Shown one piece after another: positions 1 to 10,400 of a DNA stretch of 21,064 nucleotides. Each line of letters begins with the position of its first letter. The first letter of the stretch is position 1. A model generated the notes under the pieces. The model was not told the origin of the DNA and searched no databases. It saw only the letters and a program-made list of their open reading frames with translations. The stretch is from the NCBI GenBank assembly GCA_028565635.1, contig JAOXYB010106270.1, forward strand, positions 1 through 21,064. Direction: 5' to 3'. The position numbers were made by a program, and so were the translations under genes. Source of the DNA: Phoronis ovalis (lineage: Eukaryota > Phoronida > Phoronidae).

Positions 1-89
1 TCCAGCGTTATAAACTGTCGAACTGTGCTATATCTTTATCGCGGATGTAAGAGGAGTTGTGCGGCGGGTTTCTACTGGCTACTACGTTA

Positions 90-395
90 ATATTAGCAGT
101 GTTCTGATTGGCTTATCAAGGTGTCCTCGATGTAAATACATCGGGAACATTTTTTATACAGTTATTAAGATAAATAGAAGTTTAATTTACATTTACTCGT
201 GACGTTGATCCTCATAGTATGCATATTCATAATGTCAAAAAGTGGAAAGTTTGATAAATCTTTAAATATATTAATTTACGATTCAAACTGAATAAATGTT
301 TAATAAATATTTGCTCCTAACTTAAAATATCAGCAGCGTCCTGATTGGTTACTACGCTATCCTCGATGTCCAATATCGGGGACAGTGAATTCTGA
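90..395 (+). repeat. Small direct duplication
   Basis: Sequence at about 97-152 (AGCAGTGTTCTGATTGGC, then TCCTCGATGT and ATCGGGAACA) recurs at about 330-386 (AGCAGCGTCCTGATTGGT, then TCCTCGATGT and ATCGGGGACA), 233 bases on. A hairpin GATGTAAATACATC lies in the first copy. The surrounding 1-480 is otherwise featureless. Confidence 0.55.
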
Positions 396-480
396 TTGGA
401 TGATTGCTTACTTGATACGTCACAACTAATAATTGTGTTAGGATAATTGCGTTAGGAATGTAACTATTTATCCGATAATC

Positions 481-1560
481 GATAGTGAAATTGGTTCTTT
501 GTATCGGATATTACGTATATTTTTAAATTGTGGAGCTGTTTAGAATAAATAATGATATACTCCTTAATAGTATACGTCAAGTCATCAAAACATTTTTGTG
601 GAAACTAAAAATGAGAAATTACTGTAAAAAAAATTGAAGTACATAAATTTTACAATTAAAAACAGGTTTTATGTGTATATCTATTATTTGTTTCTTGTTT
701 TTCCACACTGATATACACGGCTAACATGCTGTTTAATGGACAGACATTGTGTTAAAAGCTTCAATAGGGCCCCCGTTTTATAGGTATTATTACAAGTCAC
801 ATGAATGCATGATTTATATGTAGTGAAGATTTCTCTAGTTTGGTTAGAAACAAAAGTGACTGCACGGTCCAGATACCGCAAGAAAGCTCGTTTTAGAATA
901 TAAATTCGGTTACAGATTCAATGATTATAAAATGTAATCCAATTATATAAGGGGACAAGCAGTATGAAAGTCGCTCAAAGTATCACTTGTTAACAAGAAT
1001 AGCAGCTGTCGTTGCCGTTATAAGGTTTTGCAAGTAAAATAAGTCGCACTGAGATATTTTGAGAAGGAACGTTATAGCACTTGTTTATAATAATACATAA
1101 GCATCCGGATGCAAGGAGTAAAATATCATTTTATTTAAATAATACTAGATGAAATTAAGTATGAAATAAAATAAAAAATCAGACCATCTGCTATCAATTA
1201 CAATGTGCAAAACAGTAAATAATCTTGTAGTTTCTAAACAACAGTCTTGAAATAACGATATTAACATTTGAACTGGTTGATATCAATTTTGAGAAATATA
1301 AAAACAATGTTAATTTAATTCAAGGATAGTCTACTGGACAGATTGAGTCAGCGATAATGCAGTAGGGGATAATTCAGTAATTTATGTTTATCCAGTTTGT
1401 CCGTTCTAGTGGTAACCCCTAGCAGGCCGTTACTAATCTTGTAAACATCATAATTCACTAAGTAAAGGAGCAGCCACTTATTCTTGAAATCATTTTGACT
1501 GAATTTTATGACATTTGAGCTAGTGTGAGAAATTTGAAAATTGCCCTGATTTTCTCAAAA
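481..1560. other. No gene seen
   Basis: AT-rich sequence with short open frames only. The minus-strand frame at 684-881 has no motif I recognise and no splice or start support. I see no RNA gene or element boundary here. Confidence 0.5.
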
Positions 1561-2170
1561 ATGGAGTTTTTGCAGCACATTTCATATTACTGCATGAATT
1601 TTGGTAAAGCGGTCAATATCTACTTCTTAATGTGTGAATATAATTTATGAGAAGTGATTCCGTTTTAAAATGTAAAAAACCCAATTGAAGAATAATTAAA
1701 TTTTGCATAAATTTCAAATTACTGAACGAATCTTACTGAAACTGCCTAAAACTATTCCTTAGTATGTTAACATAATTATGAGAAGTGTTTTCAGTTTGAA
1801 GTTTTATAACATGGTTGAGTAATTTTTCTGTAGAGAAGAGAAACTCGCAATATATCAGAGAACAAAGAGCACTTTTTCAAGTTCCTCCTAAAAAATAAAG
1901 CTAATTAATAGCTTACCAAGTTTTTATATGAGTTAAGAATATAATATATGTGACAAACTAGCCATGTATGATATAACAGCTCTTTACATTAAGAAAAGGT
2001 ACTTGACACCACTGTGAAAGTAGCAAAATTTAAATTTCTCCACTATTTTCTCTCAAAAGTGGATAGTTTTTTTAAAATAAATTTTAAATTACTGAAGGAA
2101 TGTTGCTAAAACTGCCTACAGATGTTCCTTAATATCTTAATATATTACAAGCGTTTTCAGTTTGAGTAGG
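1561..2170 (+). repeat. Diverged tandem repeat of about 115 bp, three recognisable units
   Basis: Three units, at about 1561-1680, 1690-1810 and 2055-2170, each run from an AAATTTCA/AAATTTTA stretch through ATTACTGAA-GAAT, a CTGCCTA block, TTCCTTA-TAT and TTATGAGAAGTG/TTACAAGCG to TTTTCAGTTTGA. Between the second and third lies about 245 bases of looser similarity. There are no coding features. Arrays of this kind are common repetitive DNA in marine invertebrates; I cannot name the family. Confidence 0.55.
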
Positions 2171-2213
2171 TATATGGCCCGTTGAGCGTATTCCGGTAGA
2201 CGGCGCTACCAAA

Positions 2214-2345
2214 TGACGTCACAGGTCAAAGGGCAAAGGTCACGATCTTTTGTATAAATTTCGTTAGAGGGTATTAATATATAGTTATTGACGTCACAGG
2301 TCACAAGTTATCATCATTTAGGTCAAAGGTCATTTTTCATGACCT
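2214..2345 (+). promoter_or_regulatory. CRE-like and nuclear-receptor half-site cluster
   Basis: A perfect TGACGTCA (2214-2221) is followed by AGGTCA-A-AGGGCA-A-AGGTCA (2223-2242), three half sites spaced by one base. A second TGACGTCACAGGTCA starts at 2289. A perfect DR1, AGGTCA-A-AGGTCA, lies at 2320-2332, and a reversed half site TGACCT at 2340-2345. DR1 sites are known targets of HNF4, RXR and COUP-TF type receptors; TGACGTCA is the CREB/ATF site. Because the motif pair recurs after 75 bases and lies in repetitive DNA, it may be a transposon piece rather than a working enhancer. Confidence 0.45.
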
Positions 2346-2467
2346 TAATTTTTAACCGTTATTTTGTAAACAGTAGGCGCTGATTGGTTGATAACTTTAG
2401 TTACTGGTTACCATATATTGTAATTTGTGAATGGAAAAAAACAATACCATCGCTATAGGCAACACAT

Positions 2468-2536
2468 CTCCTCGTGTTCAATTGCGAGATTCGTACGAGG
2501 ACAAAATACCTCCTGGTGTTCAATCGCAGATCACAA
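2468..2536 (+). repeat. Small hairpin and imperfect repeat
   Basis: TCCTCGT and ACGAGGA form a 7-bp inverted pair about 19 bases apart (2469-2501). The sequence GTGTTCAATTGCGAGAT (about 2474) recurs as GTGTTCAATCGCAGAT (about 2517). The 64-codon open frame over it (2427-2621) shows no protein-like features. Confidence 0.4.
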
Positions 2537-2748
2537 AAATATTGGATATAATATTATCCTTACCTCGTTTAGATCAATTCTGCTGACTCAGCAACAAAAT
2601 CATAAAAGCGTCCGTAGCTAAAAGTTGGCCCAGGTGCCGAGATGTCCAATTACCCTGGAAATGTGAGTTAGGACCCAAGGTATTCAAAAAATGCAATTTT
2701 GTCTTTCTATACGCTAGGTCAATTTTTTGCCCTCGGCTGACGGACTAT

Positions 2749-3411
2749 ATGGATCGGGCTGGTGATTAAAGTCAGTTTCAGAAAAATGTGTTGCTTTATG
2801 TCGGACCTTGTCGAACACATGTGTCCCAGCATTTTCATTAATAGTCCGGTTAATTTACTACTGCTGGTTGCTGGACAATTATATTCAAAATGTGGTTCCT
2901 TTAAATTTCTTTTATATGTAATAGTTTCGTGTTTAATTCGATTCGTACGTATCTTTTATAAATAATTAATGTTCATTCATATAACAAGTATATGCAAGTG
3001 CATATACATGAATAGCTGCAACACTGTTGGCAGGTGCTATATTAACAGTACATAGCTTATTCAAACTATCAGTTCCAATCCTTGATGCGAAGTGTGCAAC
3101 ATCTTCCCGGCATCTTCTCATGCTTAATTTCTTCGTTCCGTAACAGTCTTCAGTTATTCCAAAAAGCCCACGGACAGTTATTGTTGGAGCTCGAGTTCTT
3201 ATATCAAGAATAAAAATTGCCCCATTTGATCCCTTCCTTGCAGAGGACCTGTTTCCCATCAGACCGTATTACTCCATGACCAATCACAAGTCCCAAGGTC
3301 AAACCGTTGAAATGTTTAGCATTTTTCTGCCAGCACCAGTGTTTGTTCTTGGTCTGCTATATGTTGCTTTCTCAGGGGCAACATCTTTTGCTAACATGCT
3401 TTTTAAAAACA
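2749..3411 (+). mobile_element. Helitron remnant 1: broken Pif1-like helicase
   Basis: Non-coding sequence shared with 5631-5905 is followed by helicase pieces in + frames. First comes AATLLAGAILTVHSLFKLS (from about 3017), matching the Helitron Pif1 block after Walker A. Then comes VIPKSPR, joined directly to VGARVLISRIKIAPFDP and finally SQGQTVEMFSIFLPAPVF with LYVAFSGATSFAN, the conserved C-terminal helicase block. Stops and deletions make it non-functional, and the Rep (HUH) domain and Walker A are not seen. In intact elements this protein drives rolling-circle transposition. The minus-strand open frame at 2966-3259 is a shadow. Confidence 0.85.
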
Positions 3412-4787
3412 CTTGCTTTTTTACAATGGGGTTGGAATTAAATTTATGTGGCATTATAAAAATTCCTGTCCACTTTTTTCAGTGATCTAGCTTGAAATTA
3501 CTTTTTGCCAGCTTTGCGGTTACATATTATAACATTTGTATGTAAAACAATATGAAAGTTTCTATATTTGTTCAGTTAATTGCGGCGTAATGCTGGTAAG
3601 GCTGTACTTCATATACTCAACCAAAACGAACAGTAAGATGGTAGTATGCATTCATGAAGCTGATTGAGATTAGCTATAACATAACTGATGGTGATATATA
3701 CTAGTAACTGAAGATGGTCTTTGACATTATAATTACATTAGATCCCCTCTTTAGCAACAGCATGTAGCGTGACCGCAGTAACATTTATGCAATTACCCAG
3801 ACAAGTTTTAGCGGGTATATAGATTAGGACTGTGTATATAGAATAGGATATCACTACTAAGATCAATAAAGATGCGTACCAGCTAGGTCTAGAGGAAGAA
3901 TACTTTAAATTGGTTAATTTTTAAAAAGAAAGAGTTTTTTTCTTATTTACTTTAAATATTACTACCCGATCACTACCTCAATTAGTATGATGTAAGAAAG
4001 AGTGACGCAATAGAGTTTTTGTCTATAAGGATAATACCCGTAGGTATTTTACCAAATGGTATTTTATCTCTGATAATTGAATGGTCTATTTTGCCCGGGT
4101 GAATAATAGTGTAATATATGAATGGTGAATGCCATTGAGATAAAGTGCTAAATTTTGGACAGACATAAACATAATAATATAAACTGAATATAAGAATAAA
4201 AAATATGTGAATAAAACTGATAACCGGAATAATTAAAATTAGATGGAAAAAACAACAGATGATTTTTTCAGGTATTCCTCCCTTGCCCATGTTCCTGGAT
4301 ATTAGTATTGAGCTTACTAACGTTATTTTGAGTTTTCATAAAGAAGATGATGATGATTACGGATAGATATTTTTAGTTTTCTTATTGAGACGCCGATGCA
4401 TTGCCGTTATGCATTTGAGGTGCCGTCAACTATTTGTGACTATTTTATACTGATATTGACGGTTGAATCAATTTTGTGACAAGCAGAAAGTTTGTGAGTT
4501 TCTAAGTTTCAAATATGAAATAATTAGGAGAATTAAGTGATATTAGATATATTAAAACGTTATTATTAAGATTGTAAATAAAAAACTTATCTCGTTTATT
4601 CTTAACTCAACTTAGCAAACAAAATATAATATGTGGTTATCTATCCACATTTCAGGAGATGATCTGTGTTTACTCAACTACTTTAAAGTTTGAATTCATG
4701 TTAAACATCATCTTTAGCCAAATAAAACCTTTGTAATCTACCTTATGAAGATCAATTAATAAAGGAGTTTCAATTTCTTTGGAAATA
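3408..4787 (+). repeat. Segment C: extra copy of kinesin intron sequence
   Basis: It aligns with about 13670-15497 in the same orientation, from CACTTGCTTTTTTACAATGG to TTTCAATTTCTTTGG. Shared landmarks include ACCAAAACGAACAGTAAGAT, AAATATGAAATAATTAGGAG and AGCCAAATAAAACCTTTGTAA. Compared with the intron copy it lacks about 425 bases (13996-14420) and about 60 bases near 14893-14955. It abuts Helitron remnant 1 on its left. It contains no exon; the minus-strand open frame at 3982-4290 has no recognisable content and a degraded partner at 14714-14953. Confidence 0.85.
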
Positions 4788-4842
4788 ACTGAGGGTGATA
4801 GACACTAGTAGCTGAAGTTCGTCTTTGACATTACCTAGTTTA
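4785..4842 (+). repeat. Third copy of a 55-bp motif (also 3681-3736 and 13940-13997)
   Basis: Sequence from ATAACTGAGGGTGATA through TAGTAGCTGAAG to CTTTGACATTACCTAGTTT is a diverged copy of the motif at 3681-3736 and 13940-13997. It sits exactly at the right end of segment C. This looks like the start of a second tandem unit of that segment cut off after about 57 bases, or a boundary made by recombination between two copies. Confidence 0.6.
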
Positions 4843-5630
4843 TCGACGGTGAAATATGTGCATCAGCTAAATGTTACCTTACCTTGTGAATCATCTGAGC
4901 GTGCTGAGGGTCCCACAATGATCCATTACACCAAAGCGTTGTCAAGAAATATGGCAAACAGTCAAACTTTATATAGCTTTGCAGGTTATTTGTTATTTCA
5001 AAACAATTTGGACTAGTTAATTTCCTTGCCATAAGAACAGTTTCTCAATAACTCTTATAAGGTACACTCAGCTAAGCAAAGCTGTCTTCATATCTATAAT
5101 ATAAATTGTCTACCGGCCCCTGGCCTTCTGATCCCTAATGCTTTCTTGTTCGATGTAGGCTTACCGCTCTTAAACTGTTTCGCTTTGTTACAAAGCAATA
5201 TTAGGAAGCTGGCTTGCCGCTTTCGTCTCGTTTTCATCATTTGTTATTCAAGTCTAATCAGAGAAGTTAAATAGATCAGGTTAATATGGCGATGTCGAAC
5301 TCTAATGTGCATGCGTTGCTCACCAGATCGAAACACACTTGAAATCGTCACAGTACTCTATTGCGCATACGTTGCTCACAGGTTTGCATAGCGATCTTAT
5401 AGAATATATGTATAGAGGTCTATAAATATCTAAAGTGCAGGAATAACTCTTACTCTTCAAAAACGCTAAGCCTCCATTGCAAATGTTTGGTATCCGAACA
5501 GATACACTATTGCTACTTCTAATATATCATCTACTATCATTTCAGCCTGCAACTATTATTATCCCTCATCTTAGCTATCATTGTGCATTGATAAATTATA
5601 ACATGCATACGATACAATCGAGTAACGCTA
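4843..5630. other. No gene seen
   Basis: Between segment C and Helitron remnant 2 I find no recognisable exon or element. The 63-codon frame at 4825-5016 starts inside the 55-bp repeat motif and has no family resemblance. Confidence 0.5.
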
Positions 5631-6835
5631 TGTGGATCGGGTGATTAAAGTCAGTTTCAGAAAAGTATGTTTCTTTGTGTTGGACCTTATCGGATACATG
5701 TGCCCCAACATTTTGATTAATAGTCCGGTTAATTTACTACTGGTCGCTGGACAATTTTATTCAAAACGAGCTTAATGTAGTTCCTTTAAATTTCTTTCAT
5801 ATGTAAACGTTTCGTGTTTAATTTGATTCGTACGTATCTTTTATAAATACTTAATTCTCATTCATATAACAAGCATATGGAAGTGCATATACAGGAATAG
5901 CTGCAACACTGGTGCCAGTGCATGCCTTTGCAGTGATTGATAGGATGCTGCGATATATTACGGGTGTTCAATTAACAAGTGCCGTTTTGGTGGGAAGATT
6001 CTTCTTCTTGGGGGGCGATTTTAGACAAGTTCTTCCAGTTATTCCAAAAAGCCCACGTGGTATAAGGACGCAATTGATTTTCCCATCCACTTCTATAGTA
6101 CATTCATGTAATTTAAATCATTATAAAAATTTCCCAAACATTGCGCGAAGAAGATTACCTGCTAAAAACTGAAGATTATTATGTATACTACTCCCAGTTA
6201 ATTTTTCGTGCAGGCATGACCACCAACATTTTTTGCTATTCCACTATGTAGACTACCCCCCAGGAAAATGCAACCTAACAACTGACAAAATTCAGAGCTT
6301 TGCCCTAGCTCAAATAATCCCTTTAAATGTTGGTGTATCTTACTTTAAAAAGCTAATATTAGTTTCAATCGCTTGTACAGTCATTTATCTTTCAAACAGA
6401 AACAGCCAAAAAAGCCAGCGTCAAGGAGGAAAAAAGAATAAATCATGAATTTAAGGTTTTCGCACTTCTTCCAGCAGGGCCAGACCACTCCGCCACCACT
6501 GTGACCTTATGCCACGTACAGTTATTATTATTGGAGCTCGTGTTCTTATATCAAGAATAAAACTGGCCCATCCTGCCAATTACCTTGCAGAGGACCAGTT
6601 TCCCATCAGACCGTATTTCTCCATAAACATTAAAAAGTCCCAAGGTCAAACCGTTGAAATGCATGTTTAGCATGTTTCCGCCAGCACCAGTGATTGCTCT
6701 TGGTCTGCTATATGGTGCTTTCTCAAGGGCAACATCTTTTGCTAACATTAGTGTGAAAGTTCCCAGCATAACCACACAAGGGCTCTTTGATAGCAATTAC
6801 ATTTACAAAGCCGAATGTTGTATATAATTATTCAG
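5631..6835 (+). mobile_element. Helitron remnant 2: broken Pif1-like helicase
   Basis: It starts with the same non-coding leader as remnant 1. It then has PVHAFAVIDRMLRYITGVQ and FFLGGDFRQVLPVIPKSPR (5912-6060), which cover the Pif1 region after the DEA box and the GDFRQ block. After degraded sequence it resumes at about 6528 with GARVLISRIKLAHPANYLA, FPIRPYFS, KSQGQTVE and ALGLLYGAFSRATSFANIS. Frameshifts and stops separate the parts. It lacks the AATLL block that remnant 1 retains. Frames at 6233-6448 and on the minus strand at 6551-6796 show no recognisable function. Confidence 0.87.
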
Positions 6836-7042
6836 AAGTATTGTAAATAATAGTATTTTATGCATAATTTAATATAATGTAAATTCCCTCTTTTGTAGTT
6901 AACACTGTTATAATATGTGCAGTTTCTTTATTTTTGTATATTAATTGTAAAAGTTATTTTTTTGAAATAAGTATATGGTATATATTTTAAACATGTTTTT
7001 GCTCAATATTACAGTATCACGGGTTCCAGCTAGCAGTGCATT

Positions 7043-7225
7043 ATTTGTGTTGTAAGAACACATGTTTTGTTACTGTAGCAAAGCTCGTTAAGCTGATTAT
7101 ATATACTTGTAATGGTGCTGATGGTACTATCATTACCTTGCTTGCCAACATATCACCATGTCTCCTTTTGCGAGATTTCATTCATTCTGTAGTAATTATG
7201 AACATAAATTTACAAAAGGATTGAA
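7043..7225 (+). repeat. Dispersed repeat, copy 1
   Basis: It aligns with 11071-11245 and shares ATTTGTGTTGTAAGAAC, a GATGGTAC-ATC stretch, TTACCTTGCTTG, AACATATC, CATGTCT and TTTCATTCATTCTGT. Its open frame (7036-7224) is not conserved as protein in the other copy, so it is a repeat, not a gene. It directly follows the tail of Helitron remnant 2, after a CTAG at 7030-7033. Confidence 0.7.
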
Positions 7226-7271
7226 AAAAAAACTGAATCTAGACCTAGTTTTGATAGAGTTCCAAATTTAG

Positions 7272-7318
7272 TCCAGCAGAGATCGAAAAGAATGAAGTTT
7301 ATACGGGCAAAAAATTCA
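7272..7318 (+). CDS. Possible additional upstream kinesin exon
   Basis: A 47-nt stretch lies between an AG acceptor (7270-7271) and a perfect GTAAGT donor at 7319. It gives two leading bases and 15 codons (QQRSKRMKFIRAKNS) that end in phase 0, matching the phase-0 start of the next exon. The acceptor has only a weak pyrimidine tract and I recognise no kinesin motif in the peptide. It is listed because the donor and phase fit; it may be chance. Confidence 0.25.
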
Positions 7319-7377
7319 GTAAGTATGAAGATATTTAATAACTAGATATAACGTGCAACAGTCTGTCATTATTGCAG

Positions 7378-7492
7378 GAAAATGAAGCTGAAATAATGAT
7401 TGGTAGCATACATGTTTATCTGCAGTCTCTGTGTTACTTGATGGAATTGGAAGAAACTCTATCAATCAAAGACCTCAAAGGCAATGAACAAG
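7378..7492 (+). CDS. Kinesin-3 exon 1 of the visible part
   Basis: The acceptor is TTATTGCAG (AG at 7376-7377) and the donor is GTTAGG at 7493, a slightly weak donor. The peptide begins ENEAEIMIGSIHVYLQSL and ends KDLKGNEQ, leaving one base. It lines up with the kinesin-3 segment reading IGTAYVYLESVAY followed by DYKGKEEG. The leftover G joins GT from the next exon to make the conserved Gly, supporting the splice choice. No start codon is expected here; this is an internal exon. Confidence 0.85.
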
Positions 7493-10400
7493 GTTAGGAA
7501 ATGTTGCACTGGTATAGCACTGCATTAATAAAGTGTCCACTTAAAGTTTAGTGGAATCCGTAGTTGACAATTTGCTTTTTGTGTGTACCATAACATCTGT
7601 ATACCCAATCGACACCAGCATTATGATCACCTGTCATATGGATGTTAGACGTAAAGGCAAAGAGGCACCTCTGTGTGGTAACTTGAAGGCTTAATGTACG
7701 TCTGAAGGTTTCCTGTTTTATAAACTAAGATTGATGTTCAATGAACATCGTGTACTTTTAGTCCAAGTTTGGTACCAGTATACATTTGTTTGTTGGATTT
7801 TAAAATGTTGAGTTGTCTAATAGTCATAATATCATGTACCAGTAATTGAGTTTCTACCATACAAAAATATTAAATAAAATTTCAAACAATTATTTTGACT
7901 GTCAGCTGCCCAGTTTCTATTACTAGATAAGTTCCATAGTGTCATGCAAGAATACAAAAGCAAAATATGTAGCATTTCCTTGTGAGTTTTAGTTATCTCA
8001 AATAAAGTGTATAGTTTAGCCAACTACTGTGAAAAAGGTTTGACATCTTTAATTTTTCATCAGACCTAAATTTGCTTCAGAACTAAATAAATATTCATGG
8101 AGATATTGCTCTACTGCTTTTTCCTAGGTCATATGTTGGTTCAGGTTCAACCATGTACTTCAGAACGGAAGGATATTACGGATAATTTTATTGAGAATCC
8201 TAAAGATTTGGTTGGAAAATCTCTTCACTTCAAACTCATAATACCTCACGTGAGAGGTTTACCTTCAAAATTTCAAAAGGTATGTCTAGAAGAAAGGTAA
8301 TATTGTAAAAATGTGCTCTAAACATTGTTTTTCAGTAGCTGCCTCATCAGATTAGCAGTTTTTCCATTTGTGTTATAAAGGTACCGGGGGGATAACTTCG
8401 AGATTTTCATATGGGGTTGCTCCACCCTTCAAAAAATAAAAAAACCTTCCCCCTTGGGATTTTTTTGGACAAATGTCCCTAATTACCAGTCCTTTTTCGG
8501 AAAGAGTTCCATAAAGATCTTTACTAAATTTGTTAAGAAATACAAATTAAGACAATATATGAGGACATGATATGTATAAATATATAACTTCATATTGATA
8601 TGGAAAGCCATCAGAATCATAAGTTCTATACTTATAACGCGTATAAAAATAAATACTTATTACGCGTATCAGAGAGCAGAAATTGGAACACGTGGTTCAT
8701 TAGTATAACGTGTAATAATTCGATTAATTACGCGTAATAAATCAACCAATCAGAAAGCAGAAATTAATATGTGTAATAATTCGATCAATCGTAACTTTTC
8801 TTTCATAATCTGTGCCACCATAAAGCTGAGCTATATATTCACTGCGGTTTTATTTGTTTATATTTTATAATGTCATGCCATCTATATGCATGAATTAATA
8901 TCAAATTAAACTATGATGCTAACTTTAAACGGGCATAATATTATTTTATGCAATCAAAAAAATGTTACATATCTTTTGGTATTGCGGAGCAGTTTCCGGC
9001 GACCATTACACAAAATATAAAGCTTTATAAGATATTTTAAAATAAAATTTCAGTGAAATATCCTGGATATGTATTTGAATTACTATTAAGACAATTTGAA
9101 TTTGAATTTTTCCATTTATTATTTTGCTGAACCCCAGGCCTGTACCCGGTCTACCTGTACCCTATACACAAGAGTTATTTCTGCTGTTTTGTTGACTATA
9201 AAGAATTAAATTTATAATATAATATTATGCCCGTTTAAAGTTAGTGGCAGTTTAGATTGATAGTCATATTCATGTATATATAGATAGTATTATAAAATAT
9301 AAACAAAAAAATCCGCAGTAAATACACAGCTCAGCCTTATGGTGGCATAGATTATGAAAGAAAGGCTAAGATAGATCGATTTATTACGTATTACTGTCTT
9401 CTTTCTGATTGGTTGTATTATTCGGAATTTTGCATGCTGAAAACCATACCCCTTTAGCGGGGAGTTTACCTGTATATCTTGTTTAAGAGAGTTACTCCCC
9501 CGGAGATCATACTTCTGTAAAAAAAAATGTGAAACGTTTTAGAAAGATTGTAACGAGCAGGTTGTAACGAGCGAAATACCTTTTTTCATTTACGCAATTC
9601 TACCCGTTTCTTTTAGATTCTATTGGCACAATCAATAATTTTTCATTTGTGATTCATTTCCGTTTTTTCCCCATTAGAGTTTCTGCCGGTATAAGTTTTA
9701 TATGGAGGAACAGTGGACTCAGACGGATGAAGTGCCGAGTATTAATCCAGATTACAAACATGAAAAGATGTTCTCAGTCAATCATGTCACTCAGCAGGTA
9801 AATTTATTTAACGTTACTATTATTGTAGCATTTTAAGGAAATTCTACTTTGTGTTTGGAGTCAATGTTGTATGATATATTTTACTTTTGTTACTATTTAT
9901 AACATTGTATGCAAAGCAAGCTAAAGTGCTTTATGACCTATTATTTTAATTATTATATTTTACTATGTGTTCAAGACGCGATGATCTTTTTTATTCACAG
10001 CATGTGGATTATCTAATGAACACTCCTTTAGTTGTTGAAGTATGGGGGAAACAGAAGGAAAATAAGTCGGTAGGAGAATGCACTGACCCCAAATCAGGGA
10101 CTAATAGTTCCCAAAAGGTACGTTAAGTAAACAAATATAAATGCAGAGTTTTGCCTTTGATAATTAACTTGCCATTTATTATAAATGAACGTAGTAAGTT
10201 GAAGCAAATCTTGTAACATAGCCTCAAGGTATTACTTAATAAATAAAATGCATGGATTATTATTGGTTTACACACAAGAATATATTTTTTAATTTTCTTT
10301 GGTACAATCATTTTATTAGGCAAATTACTTATATGTTTTAAAAGTCTTGTTAGGAGTAAATTATGCAGATTGTTTAGTGCCATGAACATATACATTTAAA

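Noticed and set aside
2630-2672. Short stretch between an AG and GTGAGT resembling a mini-exon
   Set aside because: It has no family match, no partner exons nearby and a weak pyrimidine tract.
2966-3259. Minus-strand 97-codon open frame
   Set aside because: The + strand of the same bases encodes Helitron helicase blocks; this is a shadow frame.
3982-4290. 102-codon minus-strand frame, with a partner at 14714-14953
   Set aside because: Both lie in the duplicated intron segment. The frames diverge by indels and the hydrophobic composition follows from AT-rich bases; no coding conservation.
6551-6796. Minus-strand 81-codon open frame
   Set aside because: It overlaps the + strand Helitron C-terminal block (KSQGQTVE, GAFSRATSFAN); shadow frame.
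8097-8300. Full 67-codon frame starting with MEILLYCFFLG as a secreted protein with a signal peptide
   Set aside because: The apparent signal peptide is the intron pyrimidine tract; the true exon starts at 8128 and joins the previous exon through a split Gly codon.
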